A stretch of 64,000 bases of DNA from Sphingobium sp. 15-1 (GTDB lineage: Bacteria > Pseudomonadota > Alphaproteobacteria > Sphingomonadales > Sphingomonadaceae). Below are positions 17,012 through 25,627 of the stretch, one piece after another. The notes below the pieces were generated by a model. It worked only from the letters and a program-made list of their open reading frames with translations. It ran no database searches and was not told the origin of the DNA. Numbering within the stretch: the first letter of the stretch is position 1; each line of letters opens with the position of its first letter. The stretch spans positions 682,001 to 746,000 of the forward strand of contig NZ_JABXJG010000003.1 in the NCBI RefSeq assembly GCF_013375535.1. Reading direction: 5' to 3'. Both the position numbers and the translations under genes were made by a program.

Positions 17012-18004
17012 TCAGATCCTGACGTTCGCCTTGCCCTTCAGGCGTAGCAGCTCGCGGGCCTCATCCGGGGTTGCCACCTCAAGCGACAAGGCTTCGAGGA
17101 TGGTGCGAATGCGCCGCACCTGCGCGGCGTTGCTCTCCGCGAACTTGCCCGGACTGTCCCACAGCGAATCTTCCAGCCCGACGCGCACATTTCCGCCCAT
17201 GGCGGCGGCCATCGTGCCGATGCCCATCTGGAACCGGCCGGTTCCGATCACGGACCACATATAGTCATCGCCAAACAGCCGGTCCGCCGTGGCCTTCATA
17301 TGCGCGACATCGGTGTAATGGATGCCGATGCCGCCGCGAATGCCGAAGACCGACTGAATGAACAGGGGCGGCTTGATGAAGCCCCGGTCGAGAAAATGGG
17401 CCGCAGTGTACAGATGGCCGATATCATAACACTCTATCTCGAACTTCGTACCGGCATCGCCGCAGGACTGCAATATGCGCCCGATGTCGCGGAACGTGTT
17501 GCGGAATACGAAGTCGTCGCTGTTTTCGAGATAAGGTCGTTCCCAGTCATAGGTGAACTCCTTGAACCTGCCGAGCAACTCATACAGCCCGAAGTTCATC
17601 GACCCCATGTTGAGCGATGCGATTTCCGGCTGGAAGCGCGCGGCCGGCGCCAGCCTTTCTTCCAACGTCAGGATTGGCGAGCCGCCGGTAGTCAGGTTGA
17701 TGATCACGTCCGACCGCTCGTGGATCACCGGCAGGAACTGCCCATATACCTCCGGATCCTGGGTAGGGCGCCCCGTTTCCGGGTCGCGCGCGTGCATATG
17801 CACGATGGCCGCGCCTGCCTCGGCCGCCTCGATAGCGGAATTGGCAATCTGCTCGGGCGTCCTGGGCAGGTGGGGCGACATCGACGGAGTGTGAATCGAA
17901 CCCGTGATGGCGCAGGTGATGATGACTTTCTTGGGCACGCTCCTGGTTCCTTGTTCTGAACTGGGGCGGAACGTCTTTTGCGCCTCGCCCGATATGTCTG
18001 TCAT
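17012..18004 (-). CDS. BKACE family beta-keto acid cleavage enzyme
   Basis: A 330-residue member of the 3-keto-5-aminohexanoate cleavage (Kce/BKACE, DUF849) family. These zinc enzymes combine a beta-keto acid with acetyl-CoA to give acetoacetate and a new acyl-CoA. Seen here: VIITCAITGSIHTPSMSPHLP, the zinc pair HMH at about 69-71, and the central INLTTGG. Actual substrates in the family vary widely, and this one is not predicted to use lysine intermediates given its neighbours. Its ATG overlaps the SDR stop by four bases (ATGA), a sign of translational coupling. It would cleave a beta-keto acid produced after ring opening. Confidence 0.85.
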   Translation of the reverse strand: MTDISGEAQKTFRPSSEQGTRSVPKKVIITCAITGSIHTPSMSPHLPRTPEQIANSAIEAAEAGAAIVHMHARDPETGRPTQDPEVYGQFLPVIHERSDVIINLTTGGSPILTLEERLAPAARFQPEIASLNMGSMNFGLYELLGRFKEFTYDWERPYLENSDDFVFRNTFRDIGRILQSCGDAGTKFEIECYDIGHLYTAAHFLDRGFIKPPLFIQSVFGIRGGIGIHYTDVAHMKATADRLFGDDYMWSVIGTGRFQMGIGTMAAAMGGNVRVGLEDSLWDSPGKFAESNAAQVRRIRTILEALSLEVATPDEARELLRLKGKANVRI

Positions 18005-18786
18005 GCGGTCTGCACGGCACCGGGCCCGCCATAGGCGGTCCAGCCGCCGTCGACGGGAACGATGGCGCCGGTAACGTAGGTCGCGGCGTCGGAGAGCAGA
18101 AAGGCCGCCACACGAGCGACTTCCGGAGGCTGGCCGAGCCGCGCCAGCGGTGTTCGGTCCTCCAGACGCTTGATGTCGAGCTTGCCCTCAGCGGCGAGGC
18201 TCTCGATCATCGGCGTCGCGAGATAGCCCGGCGCGACCGCGTTCACGCGGATGCCCGCCGCTCCCCACTCGCAAGCGAGGTTGCGCGTGATCTGGGCAAC
18301 TGCCGCTTTCCCTGGCGCGTAGGAATTTCGGCGCGGTATGCCGGTAAAGCCGTTGACGGAGCCGACATTGACGATCGATCCGCGACCCGCCGCCATCATC
18401 ACGCGCCCGGCGGCGCGACATATCAGCATCGTGCCGCGCACATTGACATCGAAACCGCGCTGCCAGTCCGCCATGTCAAGATCCAGCGCCCGCTCCACGC
18501 GATCGCTGATCCCCGCGCAGTGAAAGACGCCGTCAAGATTTCCCATGCTGGCTACCGCCTGCGCGACGATAGCGTCGCAGCCAGCTTCGTCCGCGACGTC
18601 AACGGTTCCGTGCCCGCAACCGCCCAGTTGCGCCGCGATCTCCGCAAGGGCCGGCGCGTTGAGGTCCGCGAGGAACAGTCTCGCGCCTAGCTCATGAAAC
18701 AGCTTCGCAGCGGCGAGGCCAAGCCCGCTCGCGGCGCCAGTGATCAGAATATGGCGACCGGTCAGATCACCGAGTTGGTTAGTCAT
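18001..18786 (-). CDS. Short-chain dehydrogenase/reductase
   Basis: A 261-residue classical SDR: TGAASGLGLAAAK cofactor loop, CAGISD, the catalytic NVGSVNG serine, the usual tyrosine/lysine in YAPGK, and a terminal GAIVPVDGGWTAYGG. Start ATG 18786 is preferred over 18867 because the protein then begins just before the nucleotide fold and AAGG stands upstream. It lies between the luciferase-like monooxygenase and BKACE genes, with a four-base overlap to the latter. The likely task is oxidation of a secondary alcohol to the keto group that BKACE needs. Confidence 0.86.
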   Translation of the reverse strand: MTNQLGDLTGRHILITGAASGLGLAAAKLFHELGARLFLADLNAPALAEIAAQLGGCGHGTVDVADEAGCDAIVAQAVASMGNLDGVFHCAGISDRVERALDLDMADWQRGFDVNVRGTMLICRAAGRVMMAAGRGSIVNVGSVNGFTGIPRRNSYAPGKAAVAQITRNLACEWGAAGIRVNAVAPGYLATPMIESLAAEGKLDIKRLEDRTPLARLGQPPEVARVAAFLLSDAATYVTGAIVPVDGGWTAYGGPGAVQTA

Positions 18787-18885
18787 TTCCGACCTTTCGC
18801 CGATGTCGGCAGCCGCGTCAGCGCCGCCGGAAATTCCGGCGATCCCGACGCGGCCATGACATGCCACTGCCCCCTTTCGACCGGG

Positions 18886-20139
18886 TTAGGCTGCTGCAAG
18901 GCTGGTGACATGGGGTTGGACCGCGGAGTCGTCATATTCCAGGTGCGGCCAGATCTCGGTCATGAACCGGGAGATCGTGTTGATGCAATCTTCCTTCGGT
19001 TGCTGCGCAAAATGGAAGATGAGCGTGATGAATTCGCACGGCACCTTGTTGTAGATGTCGATCCATTCTTGCCTGACCTGCTCGGCGGTGCCCCCGATAT
19101 AGATGCCGGATTTCTTGATATTCTCGATCATCTCATCGTCATTGACGTCACCCGTCGGAAATTGCGGAAAGAACGGGCCGTAGAAATTCTTATAGATATC
19201 CAGATCATAGTCACGGAGCTTGCGGTTATACTCCTCTTCGGACTCGCAAATATGCACCCAGCGCACGATGTTCTGGCGCTCTCCGGTGCGGTAGGTTTTG
19301 CCGACCTTCTTCGCTTCTTCGATATAGATCTCGTTGCCCCGCATCACCTTGTCGAAACTGGTGAAGTGCAAGGGGTAGAAGCCCATCCGCGCACAGTAGC
19401 GGATCGATTCCTCGCTCTTGCTCGTGGCGACGAACACCGGCGGGTAGGGGCGCTGATAAGGGGAGGGGACGACGCTGATCGCGCGGACCGCGCCATTCTC
19501 GTCAATCTCACCCTCCGCACCCGCATCCCGGGCGATCTTCCAGGCGGGATAGCCCTCCACGCCCGTCTCCAGAGGATAGGGGGCCTGATAATATTTACCC
19601 GAAAGCTGCAGCGATTCATTCGTCCAGCAATCGATCACCATCTGGACGCGCTCTTCGAAAATCTCCCGGTTCTTTTGGTCGGAGGAACTGCCATCCGAAA
19701 TGGTCGCAACGCTTTCCGTGAACTGACCCAGGATATTCGCCCATCGCGACTGGTACCCACGCGCGAAGCCGACAAAGAAGCGGCCATTGCTGAGATGGTC
19801 GATAATCGCGGTTTCCTCGGCGACGCGGATCGGATCCTGGGTCGCCATGACATAGCCCATCGCGCCTACGTGCATCTTATCGAGCTTAGCCGCCCAATAG
19901 GCATTCAGCGCACCTGGATTGGGGCCGACCTCATAGCCTTCGGAGTGGAGGTGATGTTCGATCGTGGCTGCACCCCACACACCCATAGCTTCGGCTGCTT
20001 TCAGCACATCCGTCCACTCATGAATGATCTTGTTATACAAAGCTCCGTCGCGGCCGACTGGCTTCGCCGCTTTACGGCCTTCCTCGCCGTCGGTGGGGAT
20101 GACGGGATATACTTGGAGAATCACCTTAGGACGCGCCAT
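18886..20139 (-). CDS. LLM-class flavin-dependent monooxygenase
   Basis: A 417-residue luciferase-like TIM-barrel monooxygenase. Seen: YEVGPNPGALNAYWAAKLDKM, then ATQDPIRVAEETAIIDHLSNGR and FFVGFARGYQSRW, which are standard signatures of the bacterial-luciferase subgroup. It uses reduced flavin from a separate reductase (probably 13321-13929) and oxygen to hydroxylate or cleave its substrate. It is first in a four-gene minus-strand operon with SDR, BKACE and SMP-30. The divergent gap to 20391 holds operator site 3. AGGTG precedes the ATG. Confidence 0.87.
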   Translation of the reverse strand: MARPKVILQVYPVIPTDGEEGRKAAKPVGRDGALYNKIIHEWTDVLKAAEAMGVWGAATIEHHLHSEGYEVGPNPGALNAYWAAKLDKMHVGAMGYVMATQDPIRVAEETAIIDHLSNGRFFVGFARGYQSRWANILGQFTESVATISDGSSSDQKNREIFEERVQMVIDCWTNESLQLSGKYYQAPYPLETGVEGYPAWKIARDAGAEGEIDENGAVRAISVVPSPYQRPYPPVFVATSKSEESIRYCARMGFYPLHFTSFDKVMRGNEIYIEEAKKVGKTYRTGERQNIVRWVHICESEEEYNRKLRDYDLDIYKNFYGPFFPQFPTGDVNDDEMIENIKKSGIYIGGTAEQVRQEWIDIYNKVPCEFITLIFHFAQQPKEDCINTISRFMTEIWPHLEYDDSAVQPHVTSLAAA

Positions 20140-20331
20140 TGCTACACCTATTTTCTGTCAGGATCTGACGCAGTTCATGGGCTAGCTCTCATCATTATGT
20201 CCAATAATGGATTATCATTATATTCATATGAAACTTTTATCTCTGTTCCACGCCGGTTGGGGCACGTGAATATAGGCCCCCAGCCATAGGGAAGCGGCGA
20301 TATACGGTGTTGCATGCACTGCTGCCTGATG

Positions 20332-20345
20332 TCATTAATCAACTA
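20332..20345. promoter_or_regulatory. Palindromic operator, site 3
   Basis: TCATTAATCAACTA: the right half is identical to site 2, the left half is degenerate. It sits in the divergent gap between the luciferase-like operon and the SMP-30 gene at 20391. The same 250-base gap also holds TTCATATGAA (20223-20232), a perfect palindrome. Confidence 0.45.
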
Positions 20346-20390
20346 AGTATAAACCTGCTCTTTCGAGCCGCAGCCAATGGGAGATGATGT

Positions 20391-21281
20391 ATGGAATTCA
20401 CGGAGCTGGCGTCCGGGCTCGCTTTTCCGGAAGGCCCAGTGGTCATGCCCGATGGCTCGATTATCGTGACGGAGATCGTATCCGGTCATGTCACGCGGAT
20501 CTGGGGGGAGGGCAAGCGCGAACTGGTCGCGGACACGGGGGGCGGTCCGGCCGGCGCCGCGGTGGGGCCAGATGGCGCGCTTTACATCTGCAATCTCGGC
20601 GGCTTCGACCTGAAGTCGATGTGTTTCGGTCAAGGGCCGGGCTATGAAGGCCGGATCGAACGGATCGACCTTTCAACCGGAAAGATCGAGCGCCTCTACG
20701 AACGCTGCGGCAACAAGCTTCTGCAGGCGCCCGACGACATCGTGTTCGACCGGCAAGGGAACATGTGGTTCACCGACCTTGGCAAGGACTTTCTCAACGA
20801 CCGGACCTATGGCGGCCTTTATTACGCAAGCATTGACGGGAGTTCGATCAGCGAGGTCTATGGCCGGGGCCTGTCGTTCAATGGCGTCGGCCTGACGGCG
20901 GGGGAGGACATGCTCTACGTCACCGACACCTATAGCGCCCGGGTGTGGCGCCTTGAGATCGAGTCGCCGGGCCAGGCCAGGCCGGGGCCGTCCGGCCATC
21001 CGGGGCACCTCCATGCGACGATCCCGACCGGCGGTGCTATCGACAGCATGGCAGTGCTGGAGTCAGGAAAGATTTGCGTCGCGGCCATCCATCCTGGCGG
21101 AATGGCCGTGGTGACCGAAGAAGGCGCTGTCGAACTTATCGACCTGCCAGACGATGTCGTCACCAACATCGCCTTCGGCGGAAGCGACATGCGGGATGCC
21201 TACATCACTCTGTCGGGAACGGGGAAATTGCTTCATTGCCGGTGGCCCGAGCCGGGGCTCAAGCTGAACTTCAGTGATTGA
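20391..21281 (+). CDS. SMP-30/gluconolactonase-like hydrolase (second)
   Basis: A 296-residue SMP-30-type beta-propeller lactonase. Diagnostic segments are LAFPEGPVVMPDGSIIVTEI (metal-binding Glu), APDDIVFDRQGNMWFTD, SFNGVGLTAGEDMLYVTDT and IDSMAVLESGKICVA. GGGAG precedes the ATG at 20391 by seven bases. It is only distantly similar to the one at 15974, so the two probably open different lactones. It is a single-gene unit, divergent from the luciferase-like operon and sharing operator site 3, and convergent with tetR. Confidence 0.85.
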   Translation: MEFTELASGLAFPEGPVVMPDGSIIVTEIVSGHVTRIWGEGKRELVADTGGGPAGAAVGPDGALYICNLGGFDLKSMCFGQGPGYEGRIERIDLSTGKIERLYERCGNKLLQAPDDIVFDRQGNMWFTDLGKDFLNDRTYGGLYYASIDGSSISEVYGRGLSFNGVGLTAGEDMLYVTDTYSARVWRLEIESPGQARPGPSGHPGHLHATIPTGGAIDSMAVLESGKICVAAIHPGGMAVVTEEGAVELIDLPDDVVTNIAFGGSDMRDAYITLSGTGKLLHCRWPEPGLKLNFSD

Positions 21282-21301
21282 GCTGGCCTGCCTGTAGCGC
21301 G

Positions 21302-21323
21302 CACGCCATGATCACTTGGCGTG
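21302..21323. terminator. Hairpin between convergent genes
   Basis: CACGCCA and TGGCGTG form a 7-bp stem around an 8-base loop, 20 bases after the SMP-30 stop and between it and the convergent tetR. No T-run follows, so it is at best a weak or bidirectional terminator. Confidence 0.35.
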
Positions 21324-21440
21324 TGAGCGCACCCGGACCCTCGTCGCACGACGTTTCGCTGTTGGTGGCTGCCGCGCGTGAAGCGGCGATAGCGACGCTG
21401 GTCCGATCGTCCGCCCCGGCTGCTGCCCGGCTCCTAAGGT

Positions 21441-22097
21441 TCAGGCCCTGCTGCTGATCCCGTACATCAGCATGTTCACCACCTCATGCGTATATTCCAG
21501 CCGGGCTGGCTGCGACATGCCCCTGACACGATAGGCGTTCCCCATCTGCTGGCTGGCATCGATCAGGGAGTCGCATGCGCCGCGCATGATGTAAAAGGTC
21601 ATTTCGGGGTCGACGTTGCGGAACTCCCCCAATTCTATGCCTTCACGGATGATCCTGTTCTGCAGCTCAATAAAGGGCTGCATGATCTTTTGATCGATGG
21701 CATCCTTATATTTTTGTTCGCTATGCCGCAGGATATATTGGCATAGAACATTGATATACGGATGGTGCCAGTAAAGTTGCATCAAGCCGGTCAGATGGAT
21801 TTCCATCTTCTTCCTTGGTGAGATGCGCGCCTCGACCAGTTCGCTCAGAGCCTCCATGTTTTTCTCGGCTGCATGGAGCGCAACGGCCGTCAGCAGACCG
21901 TCCTTGTTGCCGAAATGATATTTGATGAGCGCGCTGTTCAATTTTGCGCGTGCTGCGATTTGCAGCAACGTGACGTCAATGGAGTTCATCTCCACCATGA
22001 GTTCGCTGGTGCTTTGGATAAAGCGCAGGCGAGTATCCCCGCGCGTGTTCTGCGGTGCCTCCGCTACTGCCAGAGCTGCCGGAAGATTTTTTGGCAT
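21441..22097 (-). CDS. TetR family regulator, candidate cluster repressor
   Basis: A 218-residue TetR-type regulator. The N-terminal helix-turn-helix is complete: IDVTLLQIAARAKLNSALIKYHFGNKDGLL. The C-terminal ligand domain contains YWHHPYINVLCQYILRHSEQK and is a match to the TetR groups that bind acyl-CoA or hydrophobic effectors; the ligand is unknown. I prefer the ATG at 22097, preceded by GAGGTGG, to the first ATG at 22145, which has no ribosome site. A copy of the cluster palindrome (22154-22167) lies directly upstream, which is the normal arrangement for autoregulation. Other copies stand before most units of the cluster, so this is the best candidate master repressor. Confidence 0.87.
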   Translation of the reverse strand: MPKNLPAALAVAEAPQNTRGDTRLRFIQSTSELMVEMNSIDVTLLQIAARAKLNSALIKYHFGNKDGLLTAVALHAAEKNMEALSELVEARISPRKKMEIHLTGLMQLYWHHPYINVLCQYILRHSEQKYKDAIDQKIMQPFIELQNRIIREGIELGEFRNVDPEMTFYIMRGACDSLIDASQQMGNAYRVRGMSQPARLEYTHEVVNMLMYGISSRA

Positions 22098-22153
22098 TGG
22101 GGAATCCACCTCGATTATCCGATTTGTCGGAGACCTAACTGCCATCAGAGCGT

Positions 22154-22167
22154 TAGTTAATCAACTC
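22154..22167. promoter_or_regulatory. Palindromic operator, site 4 (tetR autoregulation)
   Basis: TAGTTAATCAACTC matches site 2 at 12 of 14 positions and lies 57 bases before the chosen tetR start. Expected for repression of the regulator by itself. Confidence 0.65.
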
Positions 22168-22379
22168 AGCATAGCTCAAATTACTGAGGAAATGCGTGTT
22201 CCGGCGCAGGGCAGGATGGGAAAGGGCCCGCATGATAGGCAGTCCTGATCTCTCGCTGCTTTCGAACGGCCGGTCGGCCCAAAATGTGGATTATGCTGTT
22301 CAAGGCCGCGCGCTGCGGGATGGCGGCTCCCTTCCAAACCAATGGGACAGCCTTGGGCAAGCCCGGTCGGAGGGCTAGA

Positions 22380-22393
22380 TAGTTTATCGATTA
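22380..22393. promoter_or_regulatory. Palindromic operator, site 5
   Basis: TAGTTTATCGATTA matches site 2 at 11 of 14 positions and has the same right half as site 1. It precedes the ABM-domain gene at 22501. AATTCATATTG follows it directly. Confidence 0.55.
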
Positions 22394-22500
22394 ATTCATA
22401 TTGACCGGCTTCAGCTTCTTGAATTAGGGAAGATACGCCACGCAAATACCCGTGCGCCCCAATATATTGTGGACCATCAAGAAATGTCGAGGAATGGCGG

Positions 22501-22797
22501 ATGCTGAGACAGATTTCACAACTCGAACTGATCGACGGTCGCGCTGCCGAGTTTGAGGAGGCATCGAAGCCCGCCTTCGCCCTTGTGCGGGCGGGCGATG
22601 GATGTCGTGATGTAAAATTGCTGCGCTCGATTGAGAAGCCGAACAATTATTATGTGCTGATTGAATGGGACAGCCTGGAGCATCATCGCCGGTTTGAAGC
22701 GGCGAATGCGCCGAAGGTGCTCGCCCATATCGGCCATCTTGCCGTGCATGTGCTGAGCCAGCATTTCGACCTGGTCGATCTGGGTCTGAAACCCTGA
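22501..22797 (+). CDS. ABM-domain (antibiotic biosynthesis monooxygenase-like) protein
   Basis: A 98-residue dimeric alpha/beta ferredoxin-like protein of the ABM type. The core RDVKLLRSIEKPNNYYVLIEWDSLEHHRRF fits the family, which includes cofactor-free oxygenases, heme enzymes and simple binding proteins. GAGGAA precedes the ATG. It is the first gene after operator site 5, with the NmrA-like gene 134 bases downstream. Which of the family functions applies cannot be told from sequence; a role in oxidation or isomerisation of a pathway intermediate is guesswork. Confidence 0.75.
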   Translation: MLRQISQLELIDGRAAEFEEASKPAFALVRAGDGCRDVKLLRSIEKPNNYYVLIEWDSLEHHRRFEAANAPKVLAHIGHLAVHVLSQHFDLVDLGLKP

Positions 22798-22931
22798 GGG
22801 AAAGCGGCTCACCCACCCAGGGCTGGCAGGGAATGCCCAAGGATCCGGGCGAGGTTCCGGCCGCACTTTGCCGGTAGGATGCGAGCCAGCACAGATGCTG
22901 ATGTTCGTTCGATCCCGACATGAGATAGAGG

Positions 22932-23858
22932 ATGACGCCGATTATGCCGCATGTTGATCCAAGACCGGTTCTGGTTACCGGTGCCACGGGGGGGCAGGGG
23001 GGCAGCGCCGCGCGCCATGCCCTCGGCGCGGGCATGTCTGTGCGGGCCCTTGTTCGCGACCCCGACAGCGCGGCGGCGCAGGCACTGTCCGCAGCCGGCG
23101 CGCAGATCGTCAAGGGCAGCTTTGACGACAAGGCGGCGCTGGCCGCGGCAATGGACGGTGTCCGCGCTATTTTCTCGATGCAGCAGGATGGCGCGCCCCT
23201 GACGGAGTTCGAGACGCTGGTCGAGGCGGCGGTCGCGGCCGGTGTTGAGCAATATGTCCATAGCACGGTGTCGGGGGTGCGGCAGCAGGAAGCGGCCCAA
23301 GGCGATTTGGTCGATGCCGTGAAGGGCGACTATTGGCCCACGAAGATAGCGCAGGAACGACTGGTTCGGAACGCGCCCTTTCGCTTCCGTACATTTCTGC
23401 GTCCCGGTCTGATCCTGGACAATCTCATGCTGCGGGCGGCATTCTTGTACCCGCGCCTGGCGACGCAGGGTGATTTCCTGATCGCTATGCCCGTCGATCA
23501 ACCCCTATCCTTCATTTCCTATGACACCATTGGCTGTGTCGCGGCCGAAGCGTTTACCGATCCGATCCGCTTTGATGGCGCGGAGATCGAGTTGGCTGAC
23601 GCCTATGCCTCCTACGCCGATCTGGCGGCGGCTCTTGAGCAGGTCAGCGGGAAGCGCGTCACCGTTACCTCGGCGCCCATCGAGGATGCGATACGCCTCG
23701 GCCTGTTGCCGCGCGTTGCCCATTCGCATGTCTGGCTCACCGATATAGGTTATCCCGCGCGTCCGGAAATGCTGAAGCCTTTCGGGATTGAGCCGCTGGC
23801 GTTGGTGGATTGGGTTCGTCAGAATATCGCCGGCATTGATATCGGGACTGCAGCCTAG
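22932..23858 (+). CDS. NmrA-like NAD(P)-binding protein
   Basis: A 308-residue atypical SDR. It begins VLVTGATGGQGGSAARHALGAGMSVRALVRDP, the NAD(P)-binding fold of the NmrA/TMR group, and continues with YVHSTVSGV and FLRPGLILDN. Members are either redox sensors that do not catalyse or reductases of the isoflavone-reductase kind. The neighbourhood of catabolic genes makes a reductase possible. The start is uncertain between 22932 and 22944. Probably co-transcribed with the ABM gene. Confidence 0.8.
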   Translation: MTPIMPHVDPRPVLVTGATGGQGGSAARHALGAGMSVRALVRDPDSAAAQALSAAGAQIVKGSFDDKAALAAAMDGVRAIFSMQQDGAPLTEFETLVEAAVAAGVEQYVHSTVSGVRQQEAAQGDLVDAVKGDYWPTKIAQERLVRNAPFRFRTFLRPGLILDNLMLRAAFLYPRLATQGDFLIAMPVDQPLSFISYDTIGCVAAEAFTDPIRFDGAEIELADAYASYADLAAALEQVSGKRVTVTSAPIEDAIRLGLLPRVAHSHVWLTDIGYPARPEMLKPFGIEPLALVDWVRQNIAGIDIGTAA

Positions 23859-24071
23859 CTGTCGTTGCGATTCAGATCAGGCGGAGCCAGGGGCGAAAGC
23901 GACCATAGGGCAAAAGGCCGATTTTCCGGCATCGGAACGCAGCCTACTCAGCGTAGGTGAGCAGCGGAAGCGCAGAGAGCCGCCATTCGCCAGCCGCCAG
24001 GGCTGAATGGCGATCTGCGCCCGAGGGCTTCTGAACATTTCCGAGGTAACGACCGGGGCGTTGCCGCGTGA

Positions 24072-24389
24072 TCAGTCTTCTTCCGCGATGCGCAGTGCGA
24101 GTTGTTCCGCCGCTTCAGGGAGGCGCAACTGACAGGAGAGGCGCGAATCCGGGGTTCGATGAGACGAGGTAGCCAGCAACTCATTTTCGTCATCGTTCAT
24201 CGGTTCGAACAGATGTGCATAGGCTGGATCGATATGGACATGGCAGGTCGCGCAGGCGCAATTGCCGCCACAGATTGCAGCAAGGTCGTCCAGTCCGCTG
24301 TCGCGGATCATTTCCATCAGCGAGCCGCTTGGCGCCGCATCAATCTCGCGAATATCTCTGCTGCGTGTCGTGATAATTAGCTTCGGCAT
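24072..24389 (-). CDS. 2Fe-2S ferredoxin (putidaredoxin type)
   Basis: A 105-residue vertebrate/putidaredoxin-type ferredoxin. The cluster cysteines are in CGGNCACATCHVHI and the later SCQL, and the acidic MNDDENELL segment matches the reductase/P450 contact region of the family. It is the likely electron donor of the P450 at 29941. A dedicated ferredoxin reductase is not encoded in this window. It is divergent from the SDR gene at 24599, and the gap holds operator site 6. Two adjacent ATG codons are possible; I chose 24389 for ribosome-site spacing. Confidence 0.88.
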   Translation of the reverse strand: MPKLIITTRSRDIREIDAAPSGSLMEMIRDSGLDDLAAICGGNCACATCHVHIDPAYAHLFEPMNDDENELLATSSHRTPDSRLSCQLRLPEAAEQLALRIAEED

Positions 24390-24453
24390 CATTTGTCCCG
24401 CTCGGCGGCCGGGGAACGGCCGGCCATGTGAAGCCGTCCATATCGAAATAAAT

Positions 24454-24467
24454 TATTCAGTCAATTA
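24454..24467. promoter_or_regulatory. Palindromic operator, site 6
   Basis: TATTCAGTCAATTA. On the minus strand TAATTGACTGAATA matches site 1 at 11 of 14 positions. It lies in the divergent gap between the ferredoxin gene and the SDR operon and could control both. Confidence 0.45.
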
Positions 24468-24598
24468 AATTCCGGTTGACCTGCCAAGCCGGGGCGCGAT
24501 AGCGATGCGATCGCCCGCAGCAAGGCAGGCATTGTCAGCGTGGGCGCGCAAGCGCCAATCGTCTGAGCCGTGCCAGGCAAGCGGAGGAGAGAGTGAGG

Positions 24599-25567
24599 AT
24601 GTCGATGGACTTCGCTGGCAGAGTGGCGATCGTAACCGGGGCCGGGCGGGGCTTGGGACGCTCCCACGCGCTGATGTTGGCCGCAAAGGGTGCGCGTGTC
24701 GTGGTCAACGACCTGGCGCCCGAAAGCGGGTCGGAAAATGTCGCCGCCGCTGTAGTCGAGGACATTCGGAGGCAGGGCGGCGTTGCAGTCGCTGACCACC
24801 ACGATGTTGCCACATATGCCGATGCCGTCGTCCAGACCGCGATCGACAGTTTCGGCCGGCTCGATATCCTCGTCAACAACGCCGGGATCGTGCGCAGCGC
24901 AAATTTCGCTGACGCGGCCCCCGGTGAATGGAACAAGATATTTGCGGTCCATTTCGAAGGAACTGTCGCCATGTGCCGGGCCGCCTGGCCCCACCTGGCA
25001 TCGTCGGGCGCCGGGCGGATCATCAACACGTCGTCCAGCGGCATGCTGGGCAACGCGGCCTTCAGCGCCTACGGTTCGGCAAAGGCGGCGATATTTGGCC
25101 TGACCCGCTGCCTGGCGATGGAGGGCGAGGCGGTCGGAATGACGTCGAACGCCATCTTGCCGAGCGCCTGGACCAGAATGGCTGATGTGATTAAGGATGC
25201 CGCCATTCTCGAGACGATACGCAACCATTTCCAGCCGGAACATGTCTCCGCGCTGGTCGTCTGGCTGGCCCATCAGGACACTGTCGTGAACAATGAGGCG
25301 TTTCAGGTCAGCGGCGGCCGGGCTGCGCGCCTGACGATGGCTGCTTATCCATCCGTCAAGGTGAGCGAAAGCACGCCCGAAGCCTGGGCCGCGCAATCGC
25401 AGGAGCTGTTCGCGGCAACGAACCTGTGTCCTGTCGGGTCCACCGTCGAGCTGTTTGTCAGCGAGTTGATGGCTGCGGACCCTTCCATCCTCTCGAAGAT
25501 GGCCGGGCATGGGCGCGGCGGTCTGGATTTGAACGCCACGGTTTCGGATGCACGCAGCGACCTATGA
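24599..25567 (+). CDS. Short-chain dehydrogenase/reductase, long C-terminal form
   Basis: A 322-residue SDR. The N-terminal domain resembles the dehydrogenase part of peroxisomal multifunctional enzyme type 2 (VTGAGRGLGRSHALMLAAKGARVVVND). Later come NNAGIVRS, NTSSSGM and YGSAK. The C-terminal ~70 residues after VSGGRAARL go beyond a standard SDR and also fit that group, but no hydratase domain is attached. Likely role: 3-hydroxyacyl-CoA dehydrogenase step, matching the enoyl-CoA hydratase at 4993. GGAGG precedes; GTG 24593 is an alternative start. First of three SDR genes in a row. Confidence 0.83.
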   Translation: MSMDFAGRVAIVTGAGRGLGRSHALMLAAKGARVVVNDLAPESGSENVAAAVVEDIRRQGGVAVADHHDVATYADAVVQTAIDSFGRLDILVNNAGIVRSANFADAAPGEWNKIFAVHFEGTVAMCRAAWPHLASSGAGRIINTSSSGMLGNAAFSAYGSAKAAIFGLTRCLAMEGEAVGMTSNAILPSAWTRMADVIKDAAILETIRNHFQPEHVSALVVWLAHQDTVVNNEAFQVSGGRAARLTMAAYPSVKVSESTPEAWAAQSQELFAATNLCPVGSTVELFVSELMAADPSILSKMAGHGRGGLDLNATVSDARSDL

Positions 25568-25627
25568 TGGCGCGCTGCGCGCTGTGCGACACGGATTTGA
25601 CCGCTTTCGGAAACGACGGGAGACATG

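Larger units (their letters stand above)
22146..22500. other. Divergent intergenic region, tetR / ABM gene
   Basis: This 355-base gap contains no credible gene. It holds operator sites 4 and 5 near its two ends, each close to the gene it would control. I see nothing else of note in the middle. Confidence 0.5.

Noticed and set aside
18694..20289. 531-residue open frame opposite the luciferase-like gene
   Set aside because: Shadow of a well-supported gene; it has no ribosome site and no motif.
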